Part shown: piece by piece, positions 1-8,347 of the stretch
How positions within the stretch are numbered: position 1 is the first letter of the stretch
Layout of the letters: the number at the start of each line of letters is the position of its first letter
Origin: Bradyrhizobium yuanmingense
GTDB taxonomy: Bacteria > Pseudomonadota > Alphaproteobacteria > Rhizobiales > Xanthobacteraceae
DNA length: 64,000 nucleotides
Reading direction: 5' to 3'
Assembly: GCF_029167105.1 (NCBI RefSeq)
Contig: NZ_JARFML010000042.1
Location: 1 to 64,000 of the forward strand
Program-made: the position numbers and the translations under genes
Notes under the pieces: model-generated
The model's input: the letters and a program-made list of their open reading frames with translations, nothing else
Told to the model about the DNA's origin: nothing
Databases searched by the model: none

Positions 1-48
1 CACCACCACCGGCAGCGTCATCGCCGCCAGCAGCGTCCCAGCGCCACC
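1..48 (-). pseudogene. fragment of AEC transporter 3' end
   Basis: These first 48 bases match, with few differences, the 3' coding end of the intact AEC carrier (around 4134-4182) and its other decayed copy (around 2996-3044). No reading frame extends from here, so this is a relic. It may continue to the left of the window. Confidence 0.6.
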
Positions 49-407
49 CCCGCGCAGTACTATGCGAGCCGCTTGAGTTTCATGCGCTCTTCCGAACTCT
101 CATATCCAAGCCGCGCGAGCGAATCGTGGGCCTGCGTTCGGCTGGACAAATTCGCCATTTGGAGTAGCCTTTCTCAGACACGGCAACATGTTAGCGGAGG
201 TTCTCCGTGGAACATCGCGGCGTAAGCTTCTCGATCGTTGAAATGAGCTACCCGGCTGGTTGGAAGTGGACTGTCGGAAGGGGCCGAACAGTGTCGGTCG
301 GTGTCTGTGCGACGAGGCTCGACGCGATCCGTCAGGCTCGCACCTTCATCGACGCGATCATGGACTGGGCTGCCTAGGCTCAAGTCAAAATGCTCGCCTT
401 CGCCGAC
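49..407. other. stretch without a recognisable gene
   Basis: Short frames occur on both strands, but none has a convincing start, ribosome site or recognisable protein. The stretch lies between two blocks of AEC-like relic sequence and could be an insertion into that relic. Confidence 0.5.
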
Positions 408-575
408 GGCAGGTCGAGCAATCTTGCCAGCACGAACGCAGCAGCCGGCATTGCCGCAAGCTGGAGCGGCACGCCTCACCAAAATGCCCGGCCGCTCGCT
501 CTTCACCTCGCGCGAAACAAGTAGATGCCGAGCTTGATCAGCACCGTCAGCAAGCGCGAATGCGCAAAGCATGTG
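408..575 (-). pseudogene. second block of decayed AEC transporter copy
   Basis: This block aligns with the intact AEC gene at about 4288-4455. Shared landmarks are the GGCAGGTCGAGCA start, the CCAGCACGAACGC segment and the CCCTTCACCTCG segment. Scattered substitutions and small length changes break the frame. With bases 1-48 it forms one dispersed, non-functional copy of the carrier's 3' half. Confidence 0.65.
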
Positions 576-805
576 ATGATTGTTCGGAAGACTTGCCGAG
601 ATTGCAGGTCGTGCATCAGGTAAGCCAGTCGATCTTACTCTTTGGGCCGCGCCTCAAAGTCTTTTCGACGAAGGCGAGGACGGGTGTAAGCTGTTTCACA
701 GCAGCCGGCTTGCTGCACTCTTAGGATCGTTCTGCACTTCTACGTTCTTGCGCGGCTCGTCCGTACAAGATGTCGCTCTCTGTTGAAACAACGAGGAGCA
801 TGAAG

Positions 806-2056
806 ATGAAGACGTTTCTTGCAACGAAATCTCCATTTCTGATCGTCGCCACTCTTGCAGTCTGCATCGGCACTGCGCGTGCCGATGTCATCATGGACTG
901 GAACGCGAAAGCAGATGCGATTGCCGCTGAAAAGAAGGTCCTGCCTGTGCCGCAGGCCCGGACAATGTCGATGCTGCACGTTGCCATGTTCGAGGCCGTC
1001 AACGCGATCGACAGGCGATACACTCCATACAAGCTGGATCTCGTGGCAGACCGCTCTACGTCCAAGGAAGCCGCAGCGTCGACTGCGGCTTACAACATTC
1101 TACTGACGATCTATCCGGACCAGAAAGCTGCCCTCGATGCGGCATTGATTGCATCGCTTTCCGGCATTCCGGACACGGAGGGAAAGGCGACCGGAATCGA
1201 GCTTGGAAAGATGGCCGCTTCCGGTGTGATAGCATTGCGCAGGGATGACGGCAGTGACGTCCAGGAGACTTATCGTCCCTATACAGCCCCGGGGGCCTAT
1301 GTGCCGACCGTGGTGCCGATCGGCTCGACGGCTGGAAGAATGACCCCTTGGGTCATGACATCGGTCTCACAATTCCGTCCAGCGCCACCACCGGCGCTCG
1401 ATTCCGAGACCTGGACCAGAGACGTCAACGAAATTCGGGAGCTCGGCGCTCGCAACAGCACCACCCGAACGGCAGAGCAGACCGGGATCGGACGAGTCTG
1501 GTTTCTGGTCGGGCCTCCCAGCTTCAATCCAATCGTCCGGCAGGTCGCCTTGGCCAAGCACATGGACGTCGTTGACTGCGCTCGTCTCTTCGCCCTCGCG
1601 GAGATCGCGGGGAACGACGCAATCCTTGCCGTCCTTGATGCGAAGTATCACTACAATTTTTGGCGGCCAATGACGGCCATACGCAACGCGGACATCACGC
1701 AGAACCCGATGACGCCACGCGAACCGTCCTGGTTGCCGCTGGGTGAAACGCCGATGCATCCCGAATACCCCTGCGCCCACTGCATCGTATCGGCGGCGGT
1801 TTCCACGGTTCTCCGGTCCATCGCCGGCGACGAGGTCGGAGAGCTAACGATGACCAGCCCCACTGCGCCGGGGGTGACTCGTAAATGGACCAAGCTCCAG
1901 GATTATAGCGATGAGGTCGCAAATTCCCGCATCTATGCCGGTTTCCATTACCGTTTCTCGACGGAGGTCGGAAAGGAAATGGGCCGTAAGATCGGTGACT
2001 TGACTATCGGGACGCAGCTTCGCGGGCTGGAAGCGCGAGCTGAACCGAAGCAGTAA
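806..2056 (+). CDS. secreted vanadium-dependent haloperoxidase-like protein (PAP2 superfamily)
   Basis: A 416-residue protein starting at the second of two close ATGs, placed 7 bases after GAGGAG. The N-terminus is a clear signal peptide ending in TARA, so it should be periplasmic or secreted. The vanadate/phosphate-binding signature is largely present: K-x6-RP in KYHYNFWRP, a histidine block HPEYPCAHC where the usual form is PSGH, and SR-x5-H in SRIYAGFH. Family members oxidise halides with peroxide or act as acid phosphatases; which applies cannot be read here. The final Asp of the classical SR-x5-H-x3-D motif is Ser. It stands alone, with no operon partner. Confidence 0.8.
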   Translation: MKTFLATKSPFLIVATLAVCIGTARADVIMDWNAKADAIAAEKKVLPVPQARTMSMLHVAMFEAVNAIDRRYTPYKLDLVADRSTSKEAAASTAAYNILLTIYPDQKAALDAALIASLSGIPDTEGKATGIELGKMAASGVIALRRDDGSDVQETYRPYTAPGAYVPTVVPIGSTAGRMTPWVMTSVSQFRPAPPPALDSETWTRDVNEIRELGARNSTTRTAEQTGIGRVWFLVGPPSFNPIVRQVALAKHMDVVDCARLFALAEIAGNDAILAVLDAKYHYNFWRPMTAIRNADITQNPMTPREPSWLPLGETPMHPEYPCAHCIVSAAVSTVLRSIAGDEVGELTMTSPTAPGVTRKWTKLQDYSDEVANSRIYAGFHYRFSTEVGKEMGRKIGDLTIGTQLRGLEARAEPKQ

Positions 2057-2235
2057 GCCGGCGTGCAGGTAAACCGCGAACACACAGAGGTCGAGAAGCG
2101 CTCGACATCGAGGCATCCAGGCTTGAGATAGCGGAACAAGTCGACGTTCGAACATGGTGGGCAGGCAGCCAGTGCTCTGCCCACTTATTTGGTGGCTTGC
2201 TGCCCGCTCTGAAGCAAATCGAACCTCATCGTCCG

Positions 2236-2640
2236 TCAGGAGATCATCGCCTTGATCTGCGCCGTATCCGCAAACTCGATCAGCTCCGCGATCTTGCCGT
2301 CCTGAAATGTGAACAGGTCCACGATCTCGGTGCTGACCGCTTTCCCGGTCGGGTGGTATCGCACGGTGACGCGGGAGTGGATGGCGACGCGATCACCGTC
2401 GACCAGCTCGGCGAGGATCTCGCGGCCTTCGAAGCCGAAGCCCTTGGTGAATTGGCCGAAAGCTTCGCGCAGGGTCGGGTGGCCCTGCATGCGTCCTGTC
2501 AATTCGAGCGCACTCTTGTCGCCCATCAGAGTGAACGCGCCCTCGGGATGAAAGGCCGTCACCAGGCTATCGGTGTCGCCGCCGTCGCGCGCGGCGTAGC
2601 CGGCTCTGATCAATGCGAGCATGTCTTCGCGGTTCGCCAT
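2236..2640 (-). CDS. SnoaL/NTF2-like domain protein
   Basis: A 134-residue single-domain protein of the nuclear transport factor 2 fold. It has the typical N-terminal helices (YAARDGGDTDSLVTAF), then FHPEGAFTLMG and a C-terminal strand with VDLFTFQDGKIAELIEFAD. Members bind small hydrophobic ligands or act as isomerases, cyclases or polyketide tailoring enzymes; the substrate is not evident. A ribosome site (GGGAGGGGCAC) precedes the ATG. It is monocistronic and convergent with the haloperoxidase-like gene. Confidence 0.75.
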   Translation of the reverse strand: MANREDMLALIRAGYAARDGGDTDSLVTAFHPEGAFTLMGDKSALELTGRMQGHPTLREAFGQFTKGFGFEGREILAELVDGDRVAIHSRVTVRYHPTGKAVSTEIVDLFTFQDGKIAELIEFADTAQIKAMIS

Positions 2641-2849
2641 GTGCCCCTCCCTGCAATGTGTATCACGCCAGTCTAGCCACCTTTGCGTGCAAAGGCAAAA
2701 AGATCGCGCGGCTCCAGCGCGACGAAGCAGGACGGTTCGTCTTCGTTCCCCGATTGTGGAAGAAAACGGTGGCCAGCAGCGCCGGACCTTTTCATAGCCT
2801 CAGGTGTTTGTAGCTGCGGCAGGACAGACAACGCTGAGGGAGCTGAGCT

Positions 2850-2924
2850 ATGAACGGTATCATCTATATCATCGGGCTAATCGTCGTAATTGCCGCGGTG
2901 CTCTCGTTCTTCGGCCTGCGCTGA
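2850..2924 (+). CDS. 24-residue single-span membrane peptide
   Basis: A tiny frame encoding a peptide that begins MNGIIYIIGL and ends FFGLR. It is almost entirely one transmembrane helix with a C-terminal Arg. GAGGGAGC lies about 8 bases before the ATG. I believe similar one-helix peptides occur in rhizobial genomes, but I cannot confirm a family here. Function unknown. Confidence 0.55.
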   Translation: MNGIIYIIGLIVVIAAVLSFFGLR

Positions 2925-2978
2925 TTGGCAATTCGGCGGGGAAGCCGTGCGGCGTCGCCCCCCAAGCTTCCGACGCCT

Positions 2979-3265
2979 AGCCCGTCACCACCCACACCAC
3001 CACCGGCAACGTCACCGCCGCCAGCAGCGTCCCCAGTGCCACCGGGTTCACCAGCCGCTGACACTGCACGGCAAAAATGTACGCATTCGCCCCGGTCGGC
3101 ATCGCCGCGAGCAGCACGATGACCCCGGCAGCCACCGGCGGCAGTCGAGCAGCTTGGCCAGCACGAACGCGGCTGCCGGCATCGCCGCCAGCTTCAGCGC
3201 GCACATCACCAGGATGCTCAGCTCCTTGCCCTTCACCTCGAAAGCGGGGCAGGTTGATGCCAAGC
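2979..3265 (-). pseudogene. decayed copy of AEC transporter 3' third
   Basis: About 285 bases align closely with 4115-4405 of the intact AEC gene. Relative to it there is an 11-base deletion near 3045 and a loss of two bases in GGCAGTCGAGC, so the frame is broken twice. The copy stops after the segment GTTGATGCCAAGCG. It lies between the 24-residue peptide gene and tenA, about 0.8 kb from its intact parent. Confidence 0.8.
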
Positions 3266-3410
3266 GATTAGTGTGGCTCGAAGCGGGGCCTATCCGCAAC
3301 GTTGCTCAAAACCAGCTTTGTCCGCCGCCACCGTAGCTCCTCCATTCGCAATGCGCTATCGGTAGCGAGCCAATGACGTTTGATGGACAAGCAAGCAGGC
3401 GGAAAAGATC

Positions 3411-4085
3411 GTGAGTTTTTTCGAGCGTCTCAAGACAGCCGCGTCCACTGAGTGGCGGGCCTATACGGAGCATCCCTTCACGAACGGATTGGCGGACGGC
3501 TCGCTCCCTGAAGCTGCGTTTCGTCACTACCTCGTTCAGGACTATTTGTTCCTCATCGAGTTTGCTCGCGCCTACGCGCTCGCGGTGTACAAGTCGCCCA
3601 GGCTTGCCGACATGCGTGAAGCCACGGCCGGCCTGTCGGCCATCCTCGATGTCGAGATGAACCTGCATGTGAAGCTCTGTGCCGAATGGGGCCTGTCCCC
3701 GAGCGACCTTGAACGAGCCCCTCCGGCGGCCGAGATGCTGGCCTATACGCGCTACGTGTTGGACGCGGGAATGCGCGGCGATCTGCTGGCGCTCAAGGTC
3801 GCGCTTGCGCCTTGCGTGATCGGATACGCGGAGATCGCAACGCGGCTCGCCTCGCGGCCCGGTGCGGATGCTGCGACGAACGCCTATCGGGTCTGGATCG
3901 ACGAATATGCCGGCGCGCCATACCAGGAGGTCGCTGCCAGGGCGCAGGCGCACATGGAGCATCTCGCCGACCTCTACGCCACGCCGGCCCGCGAGGCCGA
4001 GCTGATTGCGATCTTCAAGGAAGCCACCCGCCTGGAGGCCGACTTCTGGGAGATGGCCTGGCGCGCCGGCCAGGCTGTCGCATAG
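3411..4085 (+). CDS. tenA: TenA-family thiaminase II / aminopyrimidine aminohydrolase
   Basis: A 224-residue helical-bundle protein starting at GTG behind GGCGGAAAAG; no ATG nearby is in frame. Family hallmarks are the N-terminal HPFTNGLADGSL segment, the catalytic-cysteine block APCVIGYAEI around residue 140, and the C-terminal block LEADFWEMAW with the catalytic Glu. TenA hydrolyses aminopyrimidines from thiamin breakdown so that HMP can re-enter thiamin synthesis. No thiamin gene adjoins it and no TPP riboswitch is visible upstream. The AEC operon converges on it, 24 bases beyond its stop. Confidence 0.88.
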   Translation: MSFFERLKTAASTEWRAYTEHPFTNGLADGSLPEAAFRHYLVQDYLFLIEFARAYALAVYKSPRLADMREATAGLSAILDVEMNLHVKLCAEWGLSPSDLERAPPAAEMLAYTRYVLDAGMRGDLLALKVALAPCVIGYAEIATRLASRPGADAATNAYRVWIDEYAGAPYQEVAARAQAHMEHLADLYATPAREAELIAIFKEATRLEADFWEMAWRAGQAVA

Positions 4086-4109
4086 CGGTGTCGGCAAACG
4101 ACAGGCCGC

Positions 4110-5054
4110 CTACTTCCCTCCCGCCACCACCCACACCACCACCGGCAACGTCAGCGCCGCCAGCAGGGTGCCGAGCGCCACCGCGCCCGACACCGGGTTT
4201 ACCAGGCGTTGATACTGCACCGCGAAGATGTAGGCGTTTGCGCCGGTCGGCATCGCCGCGAACAGCACGACGACGCCCGCGGCGATGGGTGGCAGGTCGA
4301 GCAGTCTGGCCAGCACGAACGCCGCGGCCGGCATGGCGAGCAGCTTGAGCGCGCACATCACCAGGATGCTCAGCTTCTCGCCCTTCACCTCGAAGCGGAA
4401 CAGGTTGATGCCGAGCGCGATCAGCGCCGCCGGCGAGCCCGCCTGCGCCAGCAGCTCGATCGTCTTGTCGACGACGGGGGTGAGGCCGAGTCCGGCAAGG
4501 CGCCAGACCACGCCGAAGCCGATCGCCAGCATCAGCGGGTTGCGTGCTAGGTCGGCGATCACGGGCCAGATGATCGCGAGCGGTGAGCCCGTCTGCTTGC
4601 GGCTGACCAGCTCCATCTGCAGGATGCCGCAGAGCCAGAGCAGCGGCGTGTTCACCGACAGAATCAGCGCCATGGGTCCCGCCGCCTCGTTGCCGAGCGC
4701 GGAGAGCACGAGGGGAATGCCGAGCATCACGATGTTGCCGTAGACCGAGCCGATCGCGAACACGACGCCGTCCTCGCTGCTGCCGCGCCGCCCGCGCAGG
4801 AGTGCGGAGATCATGAGCGCCGCGATCCAGGTCAGCGCCAGCGCGCCGTAATAGGCGCCCCACATTCGCCAGGGGCCGACGTCGGAAAATTCCGAGATGA
4901 CGATGGTGCGGAACAGAAGCGCAGGGATCGCGATGCTGAAGGCGAACTCGCTGATGCCCTTGTGTGCGCCCTCCGAGACGAAGCGAAACAGCACAGCGGC
5001 GTAGCCGGCCGCGATCAGCGCGAACACCGGCGCGACGATCAGCAAGGTGGCCAT
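4110..5054 (-). CDS. AEC-family membrane transporter
   Basis: A 314-residue protein with about ten hydrophobic spans in two five-helix halves and the family's typical loop (ANEAAGPMALILSVNTPLL type). AEC (auxin efflux carrier) proteins in bacteria often move malate, malonate or related anions. It is the last gene of a three-gene minus-strand operon, 6 bases behind the CitE-like lyase, so its substrate is probably the acid processed by the two upstream enzymes (inference). Two broken copies of its 3' part lie upstream in the window. Confidence 0.85.
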   Translation of the reverse strand: MATLLIVAPVFALIAAGYAAVLFRFVSEGAHKGISEFAFSIAIPALLFRTIVISEFSDVGPWRMWGAYYGALALTWIAALMISALLRGRRGSSEDGVVFAIGSVYGNIVMLGIPLVLSALGNEAAGPMALILSVNTPLLWLCGILQMELVSRKQTGSPLAIIWPVIADLARNPLMLAIGFGVVWRLAGLGLTPVVDKTIELLAQAGSPAALIALGINLFRFEVKGEKLSILVMCALKLLAMPAAAFVLARLLDLPPIAAGVVVLFAAMPTGANAYIFAVQYQRLVNPVSGAVALGTLLAALTLPVVVWVVAGGK

Positions 5055-5060
5055 GCGCTG

Positions 5061-5990
5061 CTACGATCCCAGCTCGATGATCCGCCGCGCCATCCGCACA
5101 TTGGCATAGTCGATCATCTTGCCATCCAGCGTCACCGCGCCCTGGCCCTGCGCCTCGGCCCGCTCCATCGCCTCGACCACCCGCCGCGCCTGGGCCAGCT
5201 CCTCGTCCGAGGGCGTGAACGCGCGCAGCGTCGGCTCGATCTGGTCGGGATGGATCACCTGCTTGCCGTCAAAGCCCATCGCCGCGGCCTTCTGCGTGCT
5301 GGCCTCAGTCAGCCTAGCATCGCGGAACGCGCCGCAGGGGCCATCGATCGCCCGCAGGCCGTGCGCGCGGGCGGCTACCAGCAGGCGCATCATGGGATAG
5401 GCGAACAGGTCGAGCGGCGCTGTGGCGTAGCCGCTTTGCCCGGAGCCGACGTGGCGATAGCCGTCCGGCGAGATGCCGATGTCGGCGGTGCGGGCGCCGA
5501 GCGAGGCTGCGAGGTCGCCGACGCCGAGATGCAGCGCGGCCACGCTGTCGTGGCACGCGGCGAGGGCATCGACATTGACGAGGCCGAGCGCGGTCTCGAT
5601 CAGCAGCTCCAGCGTAACAGGTGCGGCGCGATCGGACGCGGCTGCGCGCAAGCGATCGGCCATGGCGACGATGTCGCTCACGCGCTCCGCCTTCGGCACG
5701 ATCACAGCATCCAACCGGGACAGGGCCGCCAGAGCGCGGATCTCCTCTGCGATGAACGGGCTGTCGACGGCATTGAGCCTGACCGCGACGTGCTTGCTGC
5801 CCCAGTCGAGCGAGGATAGCGCGCGGGCGGCCTCCGCCAGCGCAACGCCCTTCTCGGCGGGCGGCACGGCGTCTTCGAGATCCATGAACACCGCGTCCGC
5901 CGATGATGCCGCCGCCTTGGCGACGAGACGGGCGCGATGCGCGGGAACGGCGAGATAGGCCCGCGTCGGCCGGAGCGAGACCATTGTCAC
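5061..5990 (-). CDS. HpcH/HpaI (CitE-like) CoA-ester lyase
   Basis: A 309-residue TIM-barrel lyase. Landmarks are the N-terminal RAYLAVPAHR, the metal-site block FMDLEDAVPP, ELLIETALGL, LGVGDLAASLG, and the C-terminal GFDGKQVIHPDQIEP loop typical of malyl-, citramalyl- or methylmalyl-CoA lyases. Such enzymes cleave a hydroxyacyl-CoA into acetyl-CoA (or similar) plus an oxoacid. The start overlaps the stop of the upstream CoA-transferase by 4 bases (ATGA), so the two are translationally coupled. The exact substrate is not readable. Confidence 0.85.
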   Translation of the reverse strand: MTMVSLRPTRAYLAVPAHRARLVAKAAASSADAVFMDLEDAVPPAEKGVALAEAARALSSLDWGSKHVAVRLNAVDSPFIAEEIRALAALSRLDAVIVPKAERVSDIVAMADRLRAAASDRAAPVTLELLIETALGLVNVDALAACHDSVAALHLGVGDLAASLGARTADIGISPDGYRHVGSGQSGYATAPLDLFAYPMMRLLVAARAHGLRAIDGPCGAFRDARLTEASTQKAAAMGFDGKQVIHPDQIEPTLRAFTPSDEELAQARRVVEAMERAEAQGQGAVTLDGKMIDYANVRMARRIIELGS

Positions 5991-7153
5991 GCCTCCTTGC
6001 TGAGGCCGAGTTCGCCGAGGATCGACGCGTTGTGCTCGCCGACATCTGGCACCGGATCCATGCGCGGCGTCACGCCGGGAATGGTGAGTGCGGGCAGGAA
6101 GCTCATCACCGGTCCGCAGGGCGAGCCGACGCTTTGCACCCGCGCGCGGGCATGCAGCTGCTCATGCTGCAGGAAGGCCTCGACCGAGTTCAGATGCGCA
6201 TTGGCGATCGCGGCTTCGTCCAGCAGCCGCAGCACCTCCTCGCTGGTCATGGCTGCAAAGCGCTGCTCGATATGCGCTTGCAGCTCGTCGCGGTTCTGCA
6301 TGCGCAGCGGATTGGTGCGGAACTTCGGATGATCGGCGAGGTCGGCATCGCCGAGCACGATGCGGCACAGCGAGCGCCATTCCCGGTCGTTCTGGATGCC
6401 GAAGAAGACGGTCGTTCCGTCGCCGACCCGGAACGGGCCGTAAGGCGCGATCGTCGCGTGCCTGGCGCCGGTGCGCGGCAGCGGCCGGCCGGTACTCTCA
6501 GTGTAGAACGCGGGATAGCTCATCCAGTCCGTGATGGAATCGAACAGCGAGGCCTGGAACGCCGTACCCTTGCCGGTCCGCTCGCGGGCGTACAGCGCCA
6601 TCAGCACGCCGTTGAGGATGTACATGCCGGTAGCGATATCGACCACGGAAAGCCCGACCTTGGCCGGCTCCGCCTCGGTGCCGTTGATGGCGAGCACGCC
6701 GGCCTCGCACTGCACCAAGAGATCATAGGCCTTCTTGCCGCTGTAGGGGCCATCAGTGCCATAGCCGGAGACGTCGCAGGCGATGAGGCGCGGAAATCTG
6801 CGCAGCAGCGAAGCGGCATCGAGGCCGAGCCGCTCCGCCGCGCCGGGCGCGAGGTTCTGGATGAACACGTCGGCCCGCGGCAGCAGGGCGTCGAGCACCT
6901 TGCGGCCCTCGGGACTCTTGATGTCGATCGCAAGGCTTTCCTTGGAACGGTTGGTCCAGACGAACTGGCTCGACATGCCGTTCATGACGTGATCGTAGTC
7001 GCGGCAGAAATCGCCGCTGCCCGGCCGCTCGATTTTGATCACCCGCGCGCCCCAATCCGCCAGGTGCCGGCTCGCCAGCGGCGCCGCCATCGCCTGCTCC
7101 AGCGAAACCACCGTCACACCCGACAGCGGCAGCTCCGCTTCATTCCCCGTCAT
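5987..7153 (-). CDS. CaiB/BaiF family III CoA-transferase
   Basis: A 388-residue enzyme. I start it at the ATG before TGNEAELPLSG, preceded by GAAGG; an upstream frame extension looks non-coding. Family features are LSGVTVVSLEQAMAAP at the N-terminus, the GARVIKIERPGSGD block, and the catalytic-Asp region SVVDIATGMY. It should move CoA between acids and is the first gene of an operon with a CoA-ester lyase and an AEC carrier. Together they suggest uptake, CoA activation and cleavage of a carboxylic acid. Confidence 0.85.
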   Translation of the reverse strand: MTGNEAELPLSGVTVVSLEQAMAAPLASRHLADWGARVIKIERPGSGDFCRDYDHVMNGMSSQFVWTNRSKESLAIDIKSPEGRKVLDALLPRADVFIQNLAPGAAERLGLDAASLLRRFPRLIACDVSGYGTDGPYSGKKAYDLLVQCEAGVLAINGTEAEPAKVGLSVVDIATGMYILNGVLMALYARERTGKGTAFQASLFDSITDWMSYPAFYTESTGRPLPRTGARHATIAPYGPFRVGDGTTVFFGIQNDREWRSLCRIVLGDADLADHPKFRTNPLRMQNRDELQAHIEQRFAAMTSEEVLRLLDEAAIANAHLNSVEAFLQHEQLHARARVQSVGSPCGPVMSFLPALTIPGVTPRMDPVPDVGEHNASILGELGLSKEA

Positions 7154-7239
7154 GTCGCCTTCACTCCCGCTAGCTTTTGATCGGCGCAGGAGAACGAGCC
7201 GGCCACCCACGCGCATTTTTGACGGTGCCATCATGCCCC

Positions 7240-7336
7240 TGTTTTGCCCGACGAGTCAAATTTGACTTCGAAAAATCCTAAGATTGGGGATGCCGAGTGT
7301 TTGCAGTGACTTGGCTACTGTGCATGGGGTTGTTTT
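7240..7336 (+). repeat. dispersed ~90-100 bp element, copy 1
   Basis: This begins TGTTTTGCCCGACG and ends TACTGTGCATGGGGTTGTTTT. The same two ends in the same order, with a variable middle, recur at 41552-41639. Both copies contain a run like TTTCGGAAAAAT or TTCGAAAAATC. It lies in the gap before a small secreted-protein gene. Confidence 0.7.
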
Positions 7337-7379
7337 CGCGATTTGTGTTTGGAAGGCCAGGCTCTCCCCGCCCACTGCT

Positions 7380-7405
7380 GTAATCCCCGCCTTCGCGGGG
7401 ATGAC
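7380..7405. repeat. short palindromic repeat unit
   Basis: An inverted repeat of the form GTAATCCCCGC-CTTC-GCGGGGATGAC. It belongs to the group of short palindromes scattered between genes across the window. It could form a hairpin in RNA from either strand. Confidence 0.65.
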
Positions 7406-7536
7406 AGCGGTGGAGATGGCGGCCACCCCGCCCTGTTGCCGAGACCGCACAGCTCCGACCTTTCGCACTCCCCCTCGGTTGCCAACGAACCGCCGTTCAC
7501 CCACTATTCCCTCCTGTTCGACATTTGGGGGAATCG

Positions 7537-7890
7537 ATGCCGGCGTTTCGCTTCAAGACATCCGTGGCGGTTGCAGCCCTGTCGCTTGCCCTCGCCGTCC
7601 TGGCGCTGCCGCGCGCCGGTTTCGCCTACACCCAGGAGGAACAGCAGGCTTGCACGCCGGATGCGATGCGGCTGTGCGGCGAGTTCGTTCCCAACGTCGA
7701 TGCCATCACCGCCTGCATGATCAAGAAGAAGGCGCAGCTCTCGCCGCCATGCGCAGTGTTCTTCCGCCGCGGACCGGCGCCGGCCGAGCAGCGGGCCGGC
7801 AAGCCGACCAGCATCGCGCCCAAGAAGGCGTCCACGACCGCAAAGAAGAGCGCCAAGCCGGCGGCGAAGAAAAAATCCAGCCAAGGCTGA
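7537..7890 (+). CDS. secreted small Cys-rich protein with basic tail
   Basis: A 117-residue protein starting at the ATG after GGGGGAATCG. A signal peptide (hydrophobic core AALSLALAVLALP) ends near AGFA. The mature part has a four-Cys module: ACTPDAMRLCGE, then ITACMIKKKAQLSPPC. This resembles the GLG1-type Cys-rich repeat pattern, in which a C-x7-C pair is followed by CL/M-x-K-x-QLSPxC. The C-terminal 35 residues are Lys/Ala-rich. Function unknown; it is probably periplasmic. No operon partner. Confidence 0.7.
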   Translation: MPAFRFKTSVAVAALSLALAVLALPRAGFAYTQEEQQACTPDAMRLCGEFVPNVDAITACMIKKKAQLSPPCAVFFRRGPAPAEQRAGKPTSIAPKKASTTAKKSAKPAAKKKSSQG

Positions 7891-7946
7891 GCCCCCAGCA
7901 CCTAAAGGCTGAGCGCCCAGCGGCCAAGGGGCTGAGCGCCGGGCGG
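7883..7946 (+). repeat. three-copy 22-bp tandem repeat
   Basis: Units begin AAGGCTGAGC at 7883 and 7905, with a third, slightly changed unit from 7927 (AGGGGCTGAGCGCC). The first unit overlaps the stop codon of the Cys-rich gene, so repeat-number change would sit exactly at the 3' end of that gene. Confidence 0.7.
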
Positions 7947-8292
7947 CGCTGTTCCTGTTTTGAAACTCAGAAGGCGCGCCATCGCGCCTTGCTCGTTCCG
8001 GCCCCGACATCGGCTTGGTGACGACTTGCGGACTCGTTTTGTTCGCACGGCGCCGGAAGGCTTGCGTCGATTGACGGGCGCGCACGCCCGAAAAAAGCCC
8101 GCGGGAAGGTTTGCGCGGCAAGGTTGCAGTCCGCTTTGCCCCGCGCGTTGCTCAAAAAGCGCACAGACGGCTGGCACGAGCGGCATTGCGATGCGGCTCG
8201 TGTCTGCCTCCTGCGGAGCAGTGTGACTCAAAAGCCAACACGTCTTGTTATTTCGTGGCTGTCGCGCAGCTCCCGACAAATTTTTCTTTCAC

Positions 8293-8310
8293 GAATCAGC
8301 GCGCTGATTC
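8293..8310. promoter_or_regulatory. 18-bp perfect palindrome upstream of ParA-like gene
   Basis: GAATCAGCGCGCTGATTC is a perfect palindrome centred about 46 bases before the start of the ParA-type ATPase. Its position fits an operator near the promoter; the binding protein is unknown. The 457-base gap in which it lies contains no other recognisable gene. Confidence 0.45.
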
Positions 8311-8347
8311 ATTTTCGCAGCCTGGGGTCAATCTGGAGGCCGAAGGT

